Origin: Jeotgalibacillus sp. S-D1
Lineage (GTDB): Bacteria; Bacillota; Bacilli; Bacillales; Jeotgalibacillaceae
Direction of reading: 5' to 3'
DNA: 64,000 nucleotides
NCBI RefSeq assembly: GCF_004358665.1
Contig: NZ_SMZR01000007.1
Span: 86,867 to 150,866 of the forward strand
The notes under the pieces are model-generated. The model worked only from the letters and a program-made list of their open reading frames with translations. It was not told the DNA's origin and made no database searches. The position numbers were made by a program, and so were the translations under genes. This document shows positions 1 to 8,810 of this stretch, piece after piece (within the stretch, counting starts at the first letter, position 1; the number at the start of each line of letters is the position of its first letter).

Positions 1-3
1 TAT

Positions 4-52
4 AGGAGAAATGCTCTGATTTTATGCAGAGTACTTCTCCTTCTTTTATTTT
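4..52 (+). terminator. Rho-independent terminator of a gene left of the window
   Basis: A 15-base stem with one mismatch (4-18 pairs with 27-41) encloses an 8-base loop and is followed by a T-rich run to 52. The gene it ends lies outside the window. Confidence 0.75.
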
Positions 53-186
53 AGAAGGTGCTGGAAGGTTCAATAAGCTTATTTTTTATTAAACAACATT
101 CGCTAAAATTTTTTCCAATTAGACAGAATCCTACTCTATTATATACAATGGAATAGTTAGAGAATATTAAACAGGGAGGATCATCC

Positions 187-747
187 ATGTCACTTCTATC
201 AGAAATTTTAACTTTTAATAAGGAATTTGTTCAGGAAAAGCAATATGAGCCTTATGTTACAACGAAATTTCCTGATAAAAAATTAGTCATTTTAACCTGT
301 ATGGATACTCGATTGCTTGAGCTTCTGCCAAAATCGATGAATATGAACAATGGGGATGTAAAAGTAGTCCGCAATGCGGGAGCGGTTATTATGCATCCTT
401 TCGGCAGTATCATGCGCAGCCTGCTGGTTGCTGTATATGAGTTGCAGGCAGATGAAGTGCTAATTATCGGCCACCATGATTGTGGGATGGGGGCAGTCAA
501 CAGCCATGACATGATTGAGAAAATGAAAGCACGGGGAATAACGGAAGATACGTTTGACACGTTGCAGTATTCCGGCATTGATTTGCAGGAGTGGCTGAAG
601 GGCTTTGACGATGTTGCAGAAAGCGTAAGCCATAGTGTGGAAATGGTGCGCCAGCATCCGCTAATGGATAAAAATGTTCCTGTTCACGGGCTTGTGATCG
701 ACCCTGGCACAGGGCAGCTTGATTTAGTTAAAGACGGATATAAATAA
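187..747 (+). CDS. ytiB: Beta-class carbonic anhydrase, YtiB-like
   Basis: Zinc enzyme interconverting CO2 and bicarbonate in the cytoplasm. At 186 aa it has the family's short length. Zinc and catalytic residues are visible: the CMDTR motif (Cys38, Asp40, Arg42) and GHHDCGM (His96, Cys99). The C-terminal HGLVIDPGTGQLDLV segment matches the YtiB type as I remember it. The ATG is preceded by a good ribosome site, AGGGAGG, about 8 bases upstream. The gene stands alone between two terminators. Confidence in the family is high; in the exact orthologue name, moderate. Confidence 0.92.
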   Translation: MSLLSEILTFNKEFVQEKQYEPYVTTKFPDKKLVILTCMDTRLLELLPKSMNMNNGDVKVVRNAGAVIMHPFGSIMRSLLVAVYELQADEVLIIGHHDCGMGAVNSHDMIEKMKARGITEDTFDTLQYSGIDLQEWLKGFDDVAESVSHSVEMVRQHPLMDKNVPVHGLVIDPGTGQLDLVKDGYK

Positions 748-748
748 A

Positions 749-792
749 AGATAAAAAGCAAACCCAAGTAAAGGGTTTGCTTTTTATCTTTT
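749..792. terminator. Bidirectional terminator between convergent genes
   Basis: A 17-bp perfect stem (749-765 with 773-789) with A runs on one side and T runs on the other serves both the carbonic anhydrase gene and the DinB gene; it overlaps the last codons of the DinB gene. Confidence 0.85.
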
Positions 793-1269
793 AGCTTTAT
801 CTTTTAAATAATAAATATAATCATAAGGTATCCCCACATAGCCCAACTGACGATGCATAGCTGTCACGTTTCCTCTATGATATGACCCATGATTTACAAC
901 TGTATAAATCATCTCTTCAATTGAATTTTCCATTTCGATGCCTTTCATCGTTTTAAACGATCTTACTGTCTCCGGATTTTCAACAGAGGTTATATAATTC
1001 ATCATTTCTTCATGCAGCACGGCGAATTCCTCTCTTGCGGTTTCAATTGAAGGAAGCCTTTTCCCTGCAATCGAAGGACTCTCTTCTCCCTGCATTCTCT
1101 TCAGCCATAAAGCATCCACAACCCAAACATGTTCAAATACCTCTTGCATAGAAGAAAAAACACTTTGCATTTCCTGCGCGTATACTTCATCTGGCAGTCC
1201 CGATAAATGTGCCAGCTGCTTATCAGTTCCCCATACATGATATGAAAACCAATCTGGAAGTAAGATCAT
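784..1269 (-). CDS. DinB family four-helix-bundle protein
   Basis: DinB/YfiT-like proteins are metal-binding four-helix bundles; some are thiol-dependent transferases, most have no assigned substrate. The metal site pattern is visible: an FEHVWVVD helix in the first half and the VVNHGSYHRGNV motif near the C-terminus. The open frame extends upstream to 1296, but GAGAGGAG sits 7 bases before the internal ATG at 1269, so I start there (161 aa). It shares a bidirectional terminator with the carbonic anhydrase gene and has no operon partner. Substrate unknown. Confidence 0.85.
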   Translation of the reverse strand: MILLPDWFSYHVWGTDKQLAHLSGLPDEVYAQEMQSVFSSMQEVFEHVWVVDALWLKRMQGEESPSIAGKRLPSIETAREEFAVLHEEMMNYITSVENPETVRSFKTMKGIEMENSIEEMIYTVVNHGSYHRGNVTAMHRQLGYVGIPYDYIYYLKDKAKR

Positions 1270-1399
1270 TGAATTGCTCCTCTCTAGTACTATCATAGAT
1301 TGTTAGTCTCTTTCATTACATCCACCAAGTCATATGTAAAACAATCCCGCTTCATTGCAGCATAGGATAAATACCTTGCCGTCAATCGATTATCTATAC

Positions 1400-1455
1400 A
1401 AAAATGAACCGTCAATAGGGCTGCCTTTTCAGGATAACAGTGCATGACGGTTCAC
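1400..1455 (-). terminator. Probable terminator downstream of the DUF1349 gene
   Basis: TGAACCGTCA repeated in inverted orientation around a long (about 30 base) loop, followed on the minus strand by a short T run. The long loop makes this only moderately convincing. Confidence 0.5.
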
Positions 1456-1480
1456 TCTATTCTTGTCTTATTTGCTGTTT

Positions 1481-2089
1481 TTACTTTACTTCAAGCTGGA
1501 CAGTCCATGAATGAAAAGTAGTCGTAAAGGAAGCTTCCGGTGACGGGCTGCATGCATAAAGCCCGATTCGGATTGGTTTGTTATGGTCATCCTCATGCAG
1601 TCTTCCGATCCGCATCTGCTCGTATTCCCCTTCACTAAGTGCTGATTTCACCCAGATCTGGTAGGTGCCGCTCGTTCGTTTAACTTTAAATGTCAGAGGC
1701 TCACACGCATCTTGTGCAGGGAAGTTTTTTGAAGCCCAGTCAGAGTAGCCATTGTTCGTAATAACCGAGCCTAAATAACAATTTCCTTCAGGCATATACT
1801 CCAGTGACACTTTTAACCAGCAGTCCTCAGAAAGCATAATAAATAAGCCAGATTGATCATAGCGATTCGCTGGATCCTCCATTGTTAAATGGACTTCCGT
1901 TTCAAAATCTCCCTCAATATCCTTATAAAAAACATGGCCATTCATGCGTTCGAACCCGTAATACGTTTTTCTCCAGAAGTCGGTATTTTCTTGTGTTTTT
2001 ATTTTCATCACTTGATCTTCCAGAGACCAGGATGCAGGCTCGTTCAGCCAGCAGCATTCTCTGGCTTGATCTTCTAAAAGCGAACGCAT
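1481..2089 (-). CDS. DUF1349 (concanavalin-like) protein
   Basis: DUF1349 proteins have a beta-sandwich resembling concanavalin A lectins/glucanases; their role in bacilli is not established. Supporting segments are the central DFETEVHLTME and QSGLFIMLSEDCWLKVSLEY regions and the WASKNFPAQ motif, as in this family. The open frame runs back to 2167, but AGAGGAG lies 8 bases before the internal ATG at 2089, giving about 202 aa, the usual family length. It lies 89 bases after liaR on the same strand with no terminator between, so read-through from the lia operon is possible. Confidence 0.8.
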   Translation of the reverse strand: MRSLLEDQARECCWLNEPASWSLEDQVMKIKTQENTDFWRKTYYGFERMNGHVFYKDIEGDFETEVHLTMEDPANRYDQSGLFIMLSEDCWLKVSLEYMPEGNCYLGSVITNNGYSDWASKNFPAQDACEPLTFKVKRTSGTYQIWVKSALSEGEYEQMRIGRLHEDDHNKPIRIGLYACSPSPEASFTTTFHSWTVQLEVK

Positions 2090-2178
2090 TATGCTTACTC
2101 CTCTCAACAACATGTAGTACTCTAGTGTTTCCCTATAAAGCATAATAGATAACCCTTTTATCGTCATTTTCCTGTAAT

Positions 2179-2811
2179 CTATTTAAACAATTCATGTTTA
2201 AATGCATAAATCACTGCCTGCGTTCGATCCTGGACCTCTAATTTCCCTAAAATATTGCTCACATGGGTTTTCACTGTTTTAAGGGCAATATAAAGTTCAT
2301 CCGCAATTTCCTGATTCGTTTTCCCTTCAGTCATAAGCTGCAAAATTTCAACTTCACGCGCTGTCAGGTCATCATGTAAAGGACGTTTATCTCCCTGCCT
2401 CATTTTTTTCATCATCTTACCTGTTACTTCCGGCTCAAGCACCATTTCGCCATGATAGGTTTTGCGAACAGCGTCTGCAATCTCACTGGCTTTCGAGGTT
2501 TTTAGCATGTAGCTTGTCGCCCCTGCTTCGAGTGCAGGGTAAACCTTATCGTCATCTAAAAAGCTTGTGACGATGATTATTTTAGCTTCTGGCCAGGCTG
2601 AAATAATCTGTTTTGTTGCCTCTATGCCATCCATTTTTTTCATTACAAGATCCATGAGGATTATATCCGGCCGCAGATTCAAAGCCATTTCCACAGCCAC
2701 CCCGCCATCATCAGCTTCACCGACGACCTCTAAATCTTTTTGAGCAGAAAGATACGATCCTACTCCTATCCGAACCATCTCATGATCATCTACAAATAAA
2801 ACGCGAATCAT
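2179..2811 (-). CDS. liaR: Response regulator LiaR (NarL/VraR type)
   Basis: Transcription factor of the cell-envelope stress two-component system, activated by phosphotransfer from LiaS. The receiver domain (about 1-120) has the acidic pair Asp8/Asp9, the phosphoacceptor Asp54 in ILMDLVM, and Lys in MLKTSK. A LuxR-type helix-turn-helix covers about 145-205 ([22 protein letters not shown]). Length 210 aa is normal. Its start overlaps the end of liaS by 4 bases (translational coupling). Known LiaR targets are liaIH and its own operon. Confidence 0.93.
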   Translation of the reverse strand: MIRVLFVDDHEMVRIGVGSYLSAQKDLEVVGEADDGGVAVEMALNLRPDIILMDLVMKKMDGIEATKQIISAWPEAKIIIVTSFLDDDKVYPALEAGATSYMLKTSKASEIADAVRKTYHGEMVLEPEVTGKMMKKMRQGDKRPLHDDLTAREVEILQLMTEGKTNQEIADELYIALKTVKTHVSNILGKLEVQDRTQAVIYAFKHELFK

Positions 2812-3851
2812 TGTGCCCCATCCTCTCTTTCTTCAAATGGCACCTTCACTTCTAAACGTGTGCCTTTGCCGGGAAGTGATACGATTTTTAATGAACCGCC
2901 CACTTCTACCGCCCGCTCTCTCATGTTCATTAAACCATATGAACCTGCACGCTCTTCTGTTACCTCAAACCCAGTACCGTCATCCACTACTCTCAATATG
3001 ACATAGCCGTCACGAAGAATACAGAGAACCTGGAGCATGTTGGCTTTAGCATGACGCAATGTATTGGAAACAGACTCCTGCAGAATGCGGAATAAATGAT
3101 CTTCGATGCCTTTTGCGAGCTTCATCTCTTCTGCTTTCCACGAAATATTCATTGGAACCTTTTGCTGGAGTTCAACTAAAAGTTCATCCATGCCTTCTTT
3201 AAGCGTTTTTCCTTTTAGCGCGGCCGGTCTTAAATGAAGCAGAAGAGCCCGCATTTCCAGCTGGGATTGATGAATCATTTCCTCTACCATCCTAAGCTGT
3301 CTGGTTTCCTGGTTTGGTTCAGGATCCCTTGTTTCATTGATTGCTGACATCAGCATGGAAGCTGCAAAGAGCTGCTGACTTACGGAGTCGTGCAATTCCC
3401 TCGCTAGCCGGTTCCGCTCTTGTGAGACCATTTCCTGTATAATTTTTTCCTGATTTTCTACTTTTTCACTTGCAAGCTTTTGAGCGGTTCTCGCCTGATC
3501 GTGAATCATTTGCTGAATCCGCGCCGCTTCTTCTGAAAGTAAGGATAGTTCAGCTGTTTGAGGAGGCTTGCCAACAAGTGTTGATCTTCCTAATTTTGCA
3601 TCTTCAAGCTGATGCGTTACATATTGAATCTGACGTTTAAATCCCACACTTTGAATCAACGCCCAAATACAGGCGATCAGCGCTGTACTCATAAGTAAAA
3701 AGAACACTAGGGGAATATCCAAAAGTCTTCCTGACCAAAAAACGGACCATTCAGCTGGTGGGAAAAGAGCTAAATAGCCACCTAATGAGACCAGAACAGC
3801 GGTAAATGCGATGCCCAGCGATTGCAGAATAAATCTCATTAACATCGTCAT
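2808..3851 (-). CDS. liaS: Sensor histidine kinase LiaS
   Basis: Membrane kinase that senses cell-wall antibiotic stress and phosphorylates LiaR. Two membrane segments are visible (about 7-30 and 46-68) with only a short outside loop, as in intramembrane-sensing kinases. A coiled linker leads to a HisKA_3 domain with the phosphorylated His154 in [12 protein letters not shown] and a C-terminal ATPase domain ([25 protein letters not shown]). The ATG overlaps the liaF stop by 4 bases and has GAGGTGA upstream. LiaF is expected to hold it inactive without stress. Confidence 0.93.
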   Translation of the reverse strand: MTMLMRFILQSLGIAFTAVLVSLGGYLALFPPAEWSVFWSGRLLDIPLVFFLLMSTALIACIWALIQSVGFKRQIQYVTHQLEDAKLGRSTLVGKPPQTAELSLLSEEAARIQQMIHDQARTAQKLASEKVENQEKIIQEMVSQERNRLARELHDSVSQQLFAASMLMSAINETRDPEPNQETRQLRMVEEMIHQSQLEMRALLLHLRPAALKGKTLKEGMDELLVELQQKVPMNISWKAEEMKLAKGIEDHLFRILQESVSNTLRHAKANMLQVLCILRDGYVILRVVDDGTGFEVTEERAGSYGLMNMRERAVEVGGSLKIVSLPGKGTRLEVKVPFEEREDGAQ

Positions 3852-4588
3852 ACGCGCTTCACCTCAAGATCGCCAACCCAGACAGAAGTCAGGATTTTCA
3901 CTTTTTGAGGGGCGTCAGCATAAAACTCCGAATTAAACGACACACTCTCGTTCCATAACCGAGTGGATTGGAACTGGAATACTGAAGCCGTACCTAAAAT
4001 GGCACTATGCCGAATACCAACATCCAGCTCGTAGGGAACAAGAATTGTCACTTTCCCAACCCCGCTGCGAATAGAAATAACAGATTCACCTGATGGCAAG
4101 ACCGTATTGCTCAGGTCGATGACTACATCTCCAACTCCATTTTGCAATTGAATATCTTCCCATTCATATATTGCATGTGGGGTATGCTGATGGCCGATCC
4201 ATTTATTTAATAAAAGCTGCTGGCGTTTGAATGTCAGCACTTCGGTGTTCTTTTCACCATTAGCCTGCTCGTGAACAACCGGGGCAATATAACCCGGTTC
4301 TTTCTTTGATTTAAAATAGTCTCCGATCCAGTAAACCACAAGAGCAATTACAATTAATTTCAGGGTAAACATGGACAGGATCGTAAATGTCAGACTGATC
4401 AGCCCGACACCGAGCATGATTTTTCCTAAAAATCGGTGAAAGTTCTTTCTGCCGAAATAAATAAGAAGCGCTGCAAAAAACAATGAAAAAATGGTTCCGC
4501 TTTTGAAAAATAATATTTCGATCAGGACGAGGCCTGCAGCAATAAGAACCCACGATGAAAGAACATCCGTTTGCAGATGACGCAGCAT
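3848..4588 (-). CDS. liaF: LiaF, membrane inhibitor of LiaRS
   Basis: Membrane protein that in B. subtilis keeps LiaS off in the absence of envelope damage. The N-terminal third holds several hydrophobic segments (about 10-100); the C-terminal half is the soluble beta-rich domain of this family (GDVVIDLSNTVLPSGE, GVGKVTILVPYELDV). The frame is open to 4624, but AAAGGGGG 6 bases before the internal ATG at 4588 marks the start (246 aa, close to the known 241). First gene of the liaFSR block; liaG, which lies between liaH and liaF in B. subtilis, is absent. Confidence 0.92.
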   Translation of the reverse strand: MLRHLQTDVLSSWVLIAAGLVLIEILFFKSGTIFSLFFAALLIYFGRKNFHRFLGKIMLGVGLISLTFTILSMFTLKLIVIALVVYWIGDYFKSKKEPGYIAPVVHEQANGEKNTEVLTFKRQQLLLNKWIGHQHTPHAIYEWEDIQLQNGVGDVVIDLSNTVLPSGESVISIRSGVGKVTILVPYELDVGIRHSAILGTASVFQFQSTRLWNESVSFNSEFYADAPQKVKILTSVWVGDLEVKRV

Positions 4589-4707
4589 CTTAATCCCCCT
4601 TTCAATAAAACCATCAACAGCCATCAGATAAGCTCTGGTCGGCTGTTGATACCTTCACCTTTTCTATTGTATCGCTCCCGCACTTTATTCACTACGCTAA
4701 ATCGAAG

Positions 4708-4742
4708 AAATTCGAGAGAAATCGCCATGATTTCCCTCGAAT
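4708..4742 (-). terminator. Hairpin between liaH and liaF
   Basis: An inverted repeat (TTCGAGGGAAATC with GATTTCTCTCGAA on the minus strand, one mismatch, 5-base loop) is followed by a modest T-rich stretch. It overlaps the last bases of liaH closely and would make liaIH the main transcript with weaker read-through into liaFSR, as known in B. subtilis. Confidence 0.65.
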
Positions 4743-4751
4743 ATTCACATC

Positions 4752-5399
4752 TCATGATTCAATGCTGTTTTGTTTTTGATTCATCCTCTTTTGAAGCTCT
4801 GCAATTTGCTGATCCACTGTTTGTTCTTCCTCCTGGACTTCATCTTTTTCGAGCTGTTGAAGATAAGCTTCAATTTTTTTGAACCGAAGTTCTTCTGCAT
4901 TTTGTCCCGCATCTTCTTCTGCAAAAACATGCTCGGCCTTTTTATTAGCCTGTGCCATATTTTCTTTTCCCATTACTTCCAGGCGCTTAATATACATATC
5001 TTTTAGCTTGTGCTTCATGTCTGTATGCATTTGTTCAAGGGTGTGTAGCTGCTTCGCCACCTCCTGGACCGATATTTCAAGACGGTCTTTTCTTCCCTGA
5101 TAATGAGTCAGTTCCCGCAGTGCTGCAGCAGCAAGCTCTGATTCTCCTGCCTCTTCTGCCAGTCGTACATGCTGCTCCCTTTTCGAAACCATTGATGAAG
5201 CTGTATTCAACTCTTTCGTGAACTCATTTTTTAACAGGCGCTGACGCTCAACAAGCGATGCCACCTTTTCAACTTCTTCCTCACATTCACGCAGATAACG
5301 GTTTAGCGTGTGAATCGGGTTGTTTTTGTTGTCGTTTTTTTTCTCTTCATAAAAATCTGATTTTATGGCATCTGCTACACGGGTAAGTAAGTTTGTCAT
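4752..5399 (-). CDS. liaH: LiaH, PspA/IM30-family phage-shock protein
   Basis: Coiled-coil protein of the PspA/IM30/ESCRT-III-like family that forms large rings at the membrane during envelope stress. At 215 aa almost the whole chain is predicted coiled coil (heptad-rich, Glu/Lys/Gln), with the family features RYLRECEEEVEKV and SSMVSKREQHVRLAEEAGES. The N-terminus TNLLTRVADAIKSDF is the LiaH rather than the PspA version. AAAGGAG lies 9 bases before the ATG. It follows the small membrane protein gene by 16 bases. A second paralogue, PspA, is at 39.6 kb. Confidence 0.9.
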   Translation of the reverse strand: MTNLLTRVADAIKSDFYEEKKNDNKNNPIHTLNRYLRECEEEVEKVASLVERQRLLKNEFTKELNTASSMVSKREQHVRLAEEAGESELAAAALRELTHYQGRKDRLEISVQEVAKQLHTLEQMHTDMKHKLKDMYIKRLEVMGKENMAQANKKAEHVFAEEDAGQNAEELRFKKIEAYLQQLEKDEVQEEEQTVDQQIAELQKRMNQKQNSIES

Positions 5400-5415
5400 T
5401 TTGTCCGGCTCCTTT

Positions 5416-5763
5416 TTACTTTGATTTTTTTGTTAGTTCTTCCCACTGTTTTTCAAAATTTACAAATGGATCCTTTGAGTTTGTTGTCTCCGGGGCATCC
5501 TGCCATTTTTTATATATGACGTAAACTACATATATTGCAGCAACACCCAAAATCGCCGGTACATTTGCAATAGCCGTCAGGCCGGCAACTGCTGCAATTG
5601 TTCCCCAAACCACTTTCTTAAACAGCGACTCCGTCTTGAAAAACCATTTTGCTGTGTAATACGTGATGGCAACACTGATTGACAGTGCAATGAGTGACCC
5701 GAGGTTTGCCAGAGCCAGGATGGCTGCAGCCACTCCAATCACGATTAACCAAAATTTATTCAT
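5416..5763 (-). CDS. Small membrane protein upstream of liaH (LiaI-like role)
   Basis: A 115-aa protein with about four hydrophobic segments in residues 1-82 and a charged C-terminal tail (FEKQWEELTKKSK). It occupies the position of liaI, the membrane anchor for LiaH, but its sequence looks closer to the Listeria Lmo0954 type of phage-shock partner than to B. subtilis LiaI; this comparison is from memory. It is the first gene of the lia operon; GGGAGG precedes the ATG. Inference: it recruits LiaH to the membrane. Confidence 0.7.
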   Translation of the reverse strand: MNKFWLIVIGVAAAILALANLGSLIALSISVAITYYTAKWFFKTESLFKKVVWGTIAAVAGLTAIANVPAILGVAAIYVVYVIYKKWQDAPETTNSKDPFVNFEKQWEELTKKSK

Positions 5764-5970
5764 CTCTTGTTCCTCCCTTTTCTTTTCATGCTCTTATCTT
5801 AACGCGGGCACAAAAATCACAACACGCTCTCAAGCTTGATTTTGATGTAGGTCCTGAGGCGTATAAGAGTATGGGCCGAATTTTGTCGAACTTACCACAC
5901 CAGATGCAAATCCATTTCACTCAGAGCATTTAACCATTGCTGCACACAACCGATAGCAAAAAAAGACCGC

Positions 5971-6008
5971 AAAAAAAGCCGCCTCAGCGAAATTGTCGCA
6001 GGCAGCTG
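5971..6008 (-). terminator. Terminator after the acetyltransferase gene; rest of gap empty
   Basis: On the minus strand a stem of GCC and GCGA blocks around an AATTT-type loop is followed by seven Ts. The gap 5764-6085 otherwise must contain the lia promoter near 5770-5850; I cannot point to a clear LiaR box or promoter there, and see no gene. Confidence 0.6.
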
Positions 6009-6085
6009 TTCTTTTTTTACCAGATCCTTCTTCTTACATTGCTTAAAGATCTGATAAGATATTTTTCCCAAAGGGTCTTACCCTT

Positions 6086-6631
6086 TCAAAATTCATCCTC
6101 AATCATGCTGTATATAAAATGGTCTTCCCACGTGCCGTTAATGTACAAATTTTTTCTGAGACAACCTTCTTTTTGCATGCCTACTTTTTCAAGCACCTTG
6201 ATCGATGCCCCATTCCTTGGTGAGACAAGTGCTTCCATTCTATGTAAGCCAAAATCGCGAAAAGCAAATCTCAATGCTGCTGTGACAGCTTCAGTACCCA
6301 ATCCCCGCATTGTTCTTGATTCGTCCAATGAATAACCAATAAAAGCCGAGGAAAATGGAAGTCTGCGAATCGAATAAATTGAAATGCTGCCTATCAGTTC
6401 ACTTGTATCTGCTAAAAAAATACCCCAGCTGTATTCCTTGCCAAGTTTTTGCTGCGTTTGCGTCTCTGCTAATTTTTCAAGCTGAACCTCGCGTGTGTAA
6501 AATGATTCCGGATGCTTCGGTTCATGAACTGTCCAAAAATTGCGGTTTCGCTTTAATAAGTCGACAAACAGATCCACATCCTCCGGTCCCAAAGGCCGAA
6601 AGTAAAGACGCTCACTCTTCAACAAAATCAT
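6086..6631 (-). CDS. GNAT acetyltransferase, RimJ/RimL type
   Basis: Acetyl-CoA-dependent N-acetyltransferase of the ribosomal-protein-acetylase group; the acceptor here is unknown. The fold is shown by the N-terminal SERLYFRPLGPEDVD, the central LIGSISIYSI strand, the acetyl-CoA loop region MRGLGTEAVTAALRFAF, and the typical C-terminal NGASIKVLEKVGMQKEG. The frame opens at 6655, but GGAGAGA 6 bases before the ATG at 6631 fixes the start (181 aa). Single-gene unit with its own terminator. Confidence 0.85.
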   Translation of the reverse strand: MILLKSERLYFRPLGPEDVDLFVDLLKRNRNFWTVHEPKHPESFYTREVQLEKLAETQTQQKLGKEYSWGIFLADTSELIGSISIYSIRRLPFSSAFIGYSLDESRTMRGLGTEAVTAALRFAFRDFGLHRMEALVSPRNGASIKVLEKVGMQKEGCLRKNLYINGTWEDHFIYSMIEDEF

Positions 6632-6757
6632 TTCAACTCTCTCCAATGCGTACAAACTTTTTTCACTTTCTTAAGTGTAAACCCAAAGCCAAAAAAAATC
6701 GATGGATTTTCAAACTTTTTTGACAGTCATATAGAATGGCCAATAACCCTTCTAATA

Positions 6758-6800
6758 AAAAAACCCCGTTCGCTGAGTGTATGCTCATCAAACGGGGTTT
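6758..6800 (-). terminator. Terminator of pepF
   Basis: AAACCCCGTT and AACGGGGTTT form a 10-bp stem around a 20-base loop that pairs partly; the minus strand then has a run of seven Ts. Confidence 0.85.
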
Positions 6801-6807
6801 AGACAAA

Positions 6808-8604
6808 CTATCTTTGTGTCAAACGAATAAATTCTTCAGCATCCTGAATGCAGATGGCAATGCCTTTTTCCCAGAATGCTTCTTTTGTGATGTCTTCATT
6901 TAAATGCTTTAAAGCCAGTTCTTCAGTGCTCATAACTGCAGTGTCCCGCAATAATGCCATGTATTTTTCTTCATAATCCGCCCCCTCTTCAAGCGCTTTT
7001 GCATAAATGCTCAGCGAGAAAAGGTACCCGAACGTATAAGGAAAATTATAAAAAGGAACGCCCGTTATGTGAAAATGCATTTTGGACGCCCAAAATCGAG
7101 GATGAGAATCTTCAATTGCTCCTGCATATGCCTCATGCTGGGCTTCAGTCATTAATTCATTTAAACGATTTGCGGGCACAGGTCCCTCTTTTCTTTCTTC
7201 ATAAAAACGTGATTCAAATATGAACCGGGCATGAATATTCATGAAGAATGCAATGCTTCTCGAAACCTTATCCTCCAGTAAAGATACTTTTTCTTCCTCA
7301 TTGGCTGCTTCTTTTACGGCAGCATCTGAAACAATCATTTCTGCAAATGTAGAAGCCGTTTCTGCAACATTCATCGCATACAATCGATTAAAAGGATCCA
7401 TCGGACTCAGGACATAGGAATGGAAAGCATGGCCCAGTTCATGGGCGAGTGTCGCGACATTGGACATGGAGCCACTGTAGGTCATAAAAATTCTGGATTG
7501 CTCATTCAGAGGAAAGCTTGTGCAAAATCCTCCAGGCCGTTTGTCTGAACGGTCTTCCGCTTCGATCCAGCCTTCTTCAAAAGCTTTTTTTGCAAATGCT
7601 GCCATCTCTGATCCAAATTTAGCAAAGTGCTTTAAAATGAATGCGGCACCCTCGTCGTAGGAAATCGTTGATGAAACGTTCGAGACAGGTGCCCCGACAT
7701 GCGCCCATGTCATTTTCTCAAGACCCAGAAGCTCTGCTTTTCGTTTAAGAAAGTCCACAAATGGCTGCTTATTTTTAGAGATAGCCCCCCACATGGCATC
7801 AAGTGTTTTTTGGTCCATCCTGTTAAGATCCAGCGGTTCTTTTAATACCTGGTCCCAGCCGCGTTTTTTATAAACATTCAAACGAAAGCCCCCAAGATGG
7901 TTTAGTGTTTCTGCGAACAAGGATTCTTTTTCCCTCCATGCGTCTTCAAGCTGATTATGTACCTCTTCACGTACTGCAGCATCTTGGTGAGACATCAGGT
8001 TATTAGCTTGTCCGACCGATAAGGTTTTGGATTCTCCATCCACGTTTACTTGAATGCTCATTGATGAGATAATTGTATTGTACATCTGCCCCCACGCATG
8101 ATACCCGTCTACCCCAAGTGCCTGTATTAAATCCTCTTCCTTCTCTGATAACCGTTCCTTTGATTTTTCTCTCCACTCATTTAAGACAAATTCCAGTTCC
8201 TTAAATGACTGGTGTTCCAAAATCGAATTCCAGACAGACTCCTCAGCTGCTGAGAGCTTTTGCTGAAAGGCGGTAAAGGCTGAGCCAAACGATGCACTGA
8301 GACCGGTTATTTTCCCTCTAAGAGCGTTGGCTAAAGCATCTTTGGTATTTTGTGCTTCCAGACAGCTGGCGAATGCACCAGCTTGACGAATTCCCATCAT
8401 TACGTTTTTTGCTTCTTCAATCAGCGCTTTTGTTTCAGCTAACTGCCCGGTATCAGACGGGGCACTGAACCGCTGCACCTTTTCTCTGAATTCCTCTGTT
8501 TTTTGAGCGTACTCTTTGAGATGCTTATCTAATTCAGGAGAGCTGCTCCCTCCTTTAAAAAAGACCTCTAAATCCCATTGCTGGGGATAGGTAACGGCTG
8601 TCAT
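6808..8604 (-). CDS. pepF: M3 family oligoendopeptidase (PepF-like)
   Basis: Cytoplasmic zinc endopeptidase that cuts short peptides. The zinc site HELGH is at residues 388-392, followed by the third-ligand region NVAETASTFAEM. The 598-aa length and the C-terminal FYNFPYTFGYLFSLSIYA segment are characteristic of the M3 oligoendopeptidase F clade. AAGGAGG lies 7 bases before the ATG. Monocistronic: a divergent gap of about 200 bases separates it from recQ and a terminator follows. Confidence 0.93.
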   Translation of the reverse strand: MTAVTYPQQWDLEVFFKGGSSSPELDKHLKEYAQKTEEFREKVQRFSAPSDTGQLAETKALIEEAKNVMMGIRQAGAFASCLEAQNTKDALANALRGKITGLSASFGSAFTAFQQKLSAAEESVWNSILEHQSFKELEFVLNEWREKSKERLSEKEEDLIQALGVDGYHAWGQMYNTIISSMSIQVNVDGESKTLSVGQANNLMSHQDAAVREEVHNQLEDAWREKESLFAETLNHLGGFRLNVYKKRGWDQVLKEPLDLNRMDQKTLDAMWGAISKNKQPFVDFLKRKAELLGLEKMTWAHVGAPVSNVSSTISYDEGAAFILKHFAKFGSEMAAFAKKAFEEGWIEAEDRSDKRPGGFCTSFPLNEQSRIFMTYSGSMSNVATLAHELGHAFHSYVLSPMDPFNRLYAMNVAETASTFAEMIVSDAAVKEAANEEEKVSLLEDKVSRSIAFFMNIHARFIFESRFYEERKEGPVPANRLNELMTEAQHEAYAGAIEDSHPRFWASKMHFHITGVPFYNFPYTFGYLFSLSIYAKALEEGADYEEKYMALLRDTAVMSTEELALKHLNEDITKEAFWEKGIAICIQDAEEFIRLTQR

Positions 8605-8810
8605 GGCTATTCCTCCTTAATAAATAAAATATGTAAATATTCAGACCACTTTCTATTTTTTACTATACCATAGTACTTCGAATCACGAAATGCTTTTAAC
8701 CTCTTCAAATTAATTTACAGCGCTGTTTAAAATGTCGACTATCCCAATATCCATAGGGCCTTTTCATATGATAAACTAATAGAATTGAAGTTGAACGAAA
8801 GGATGATTAG

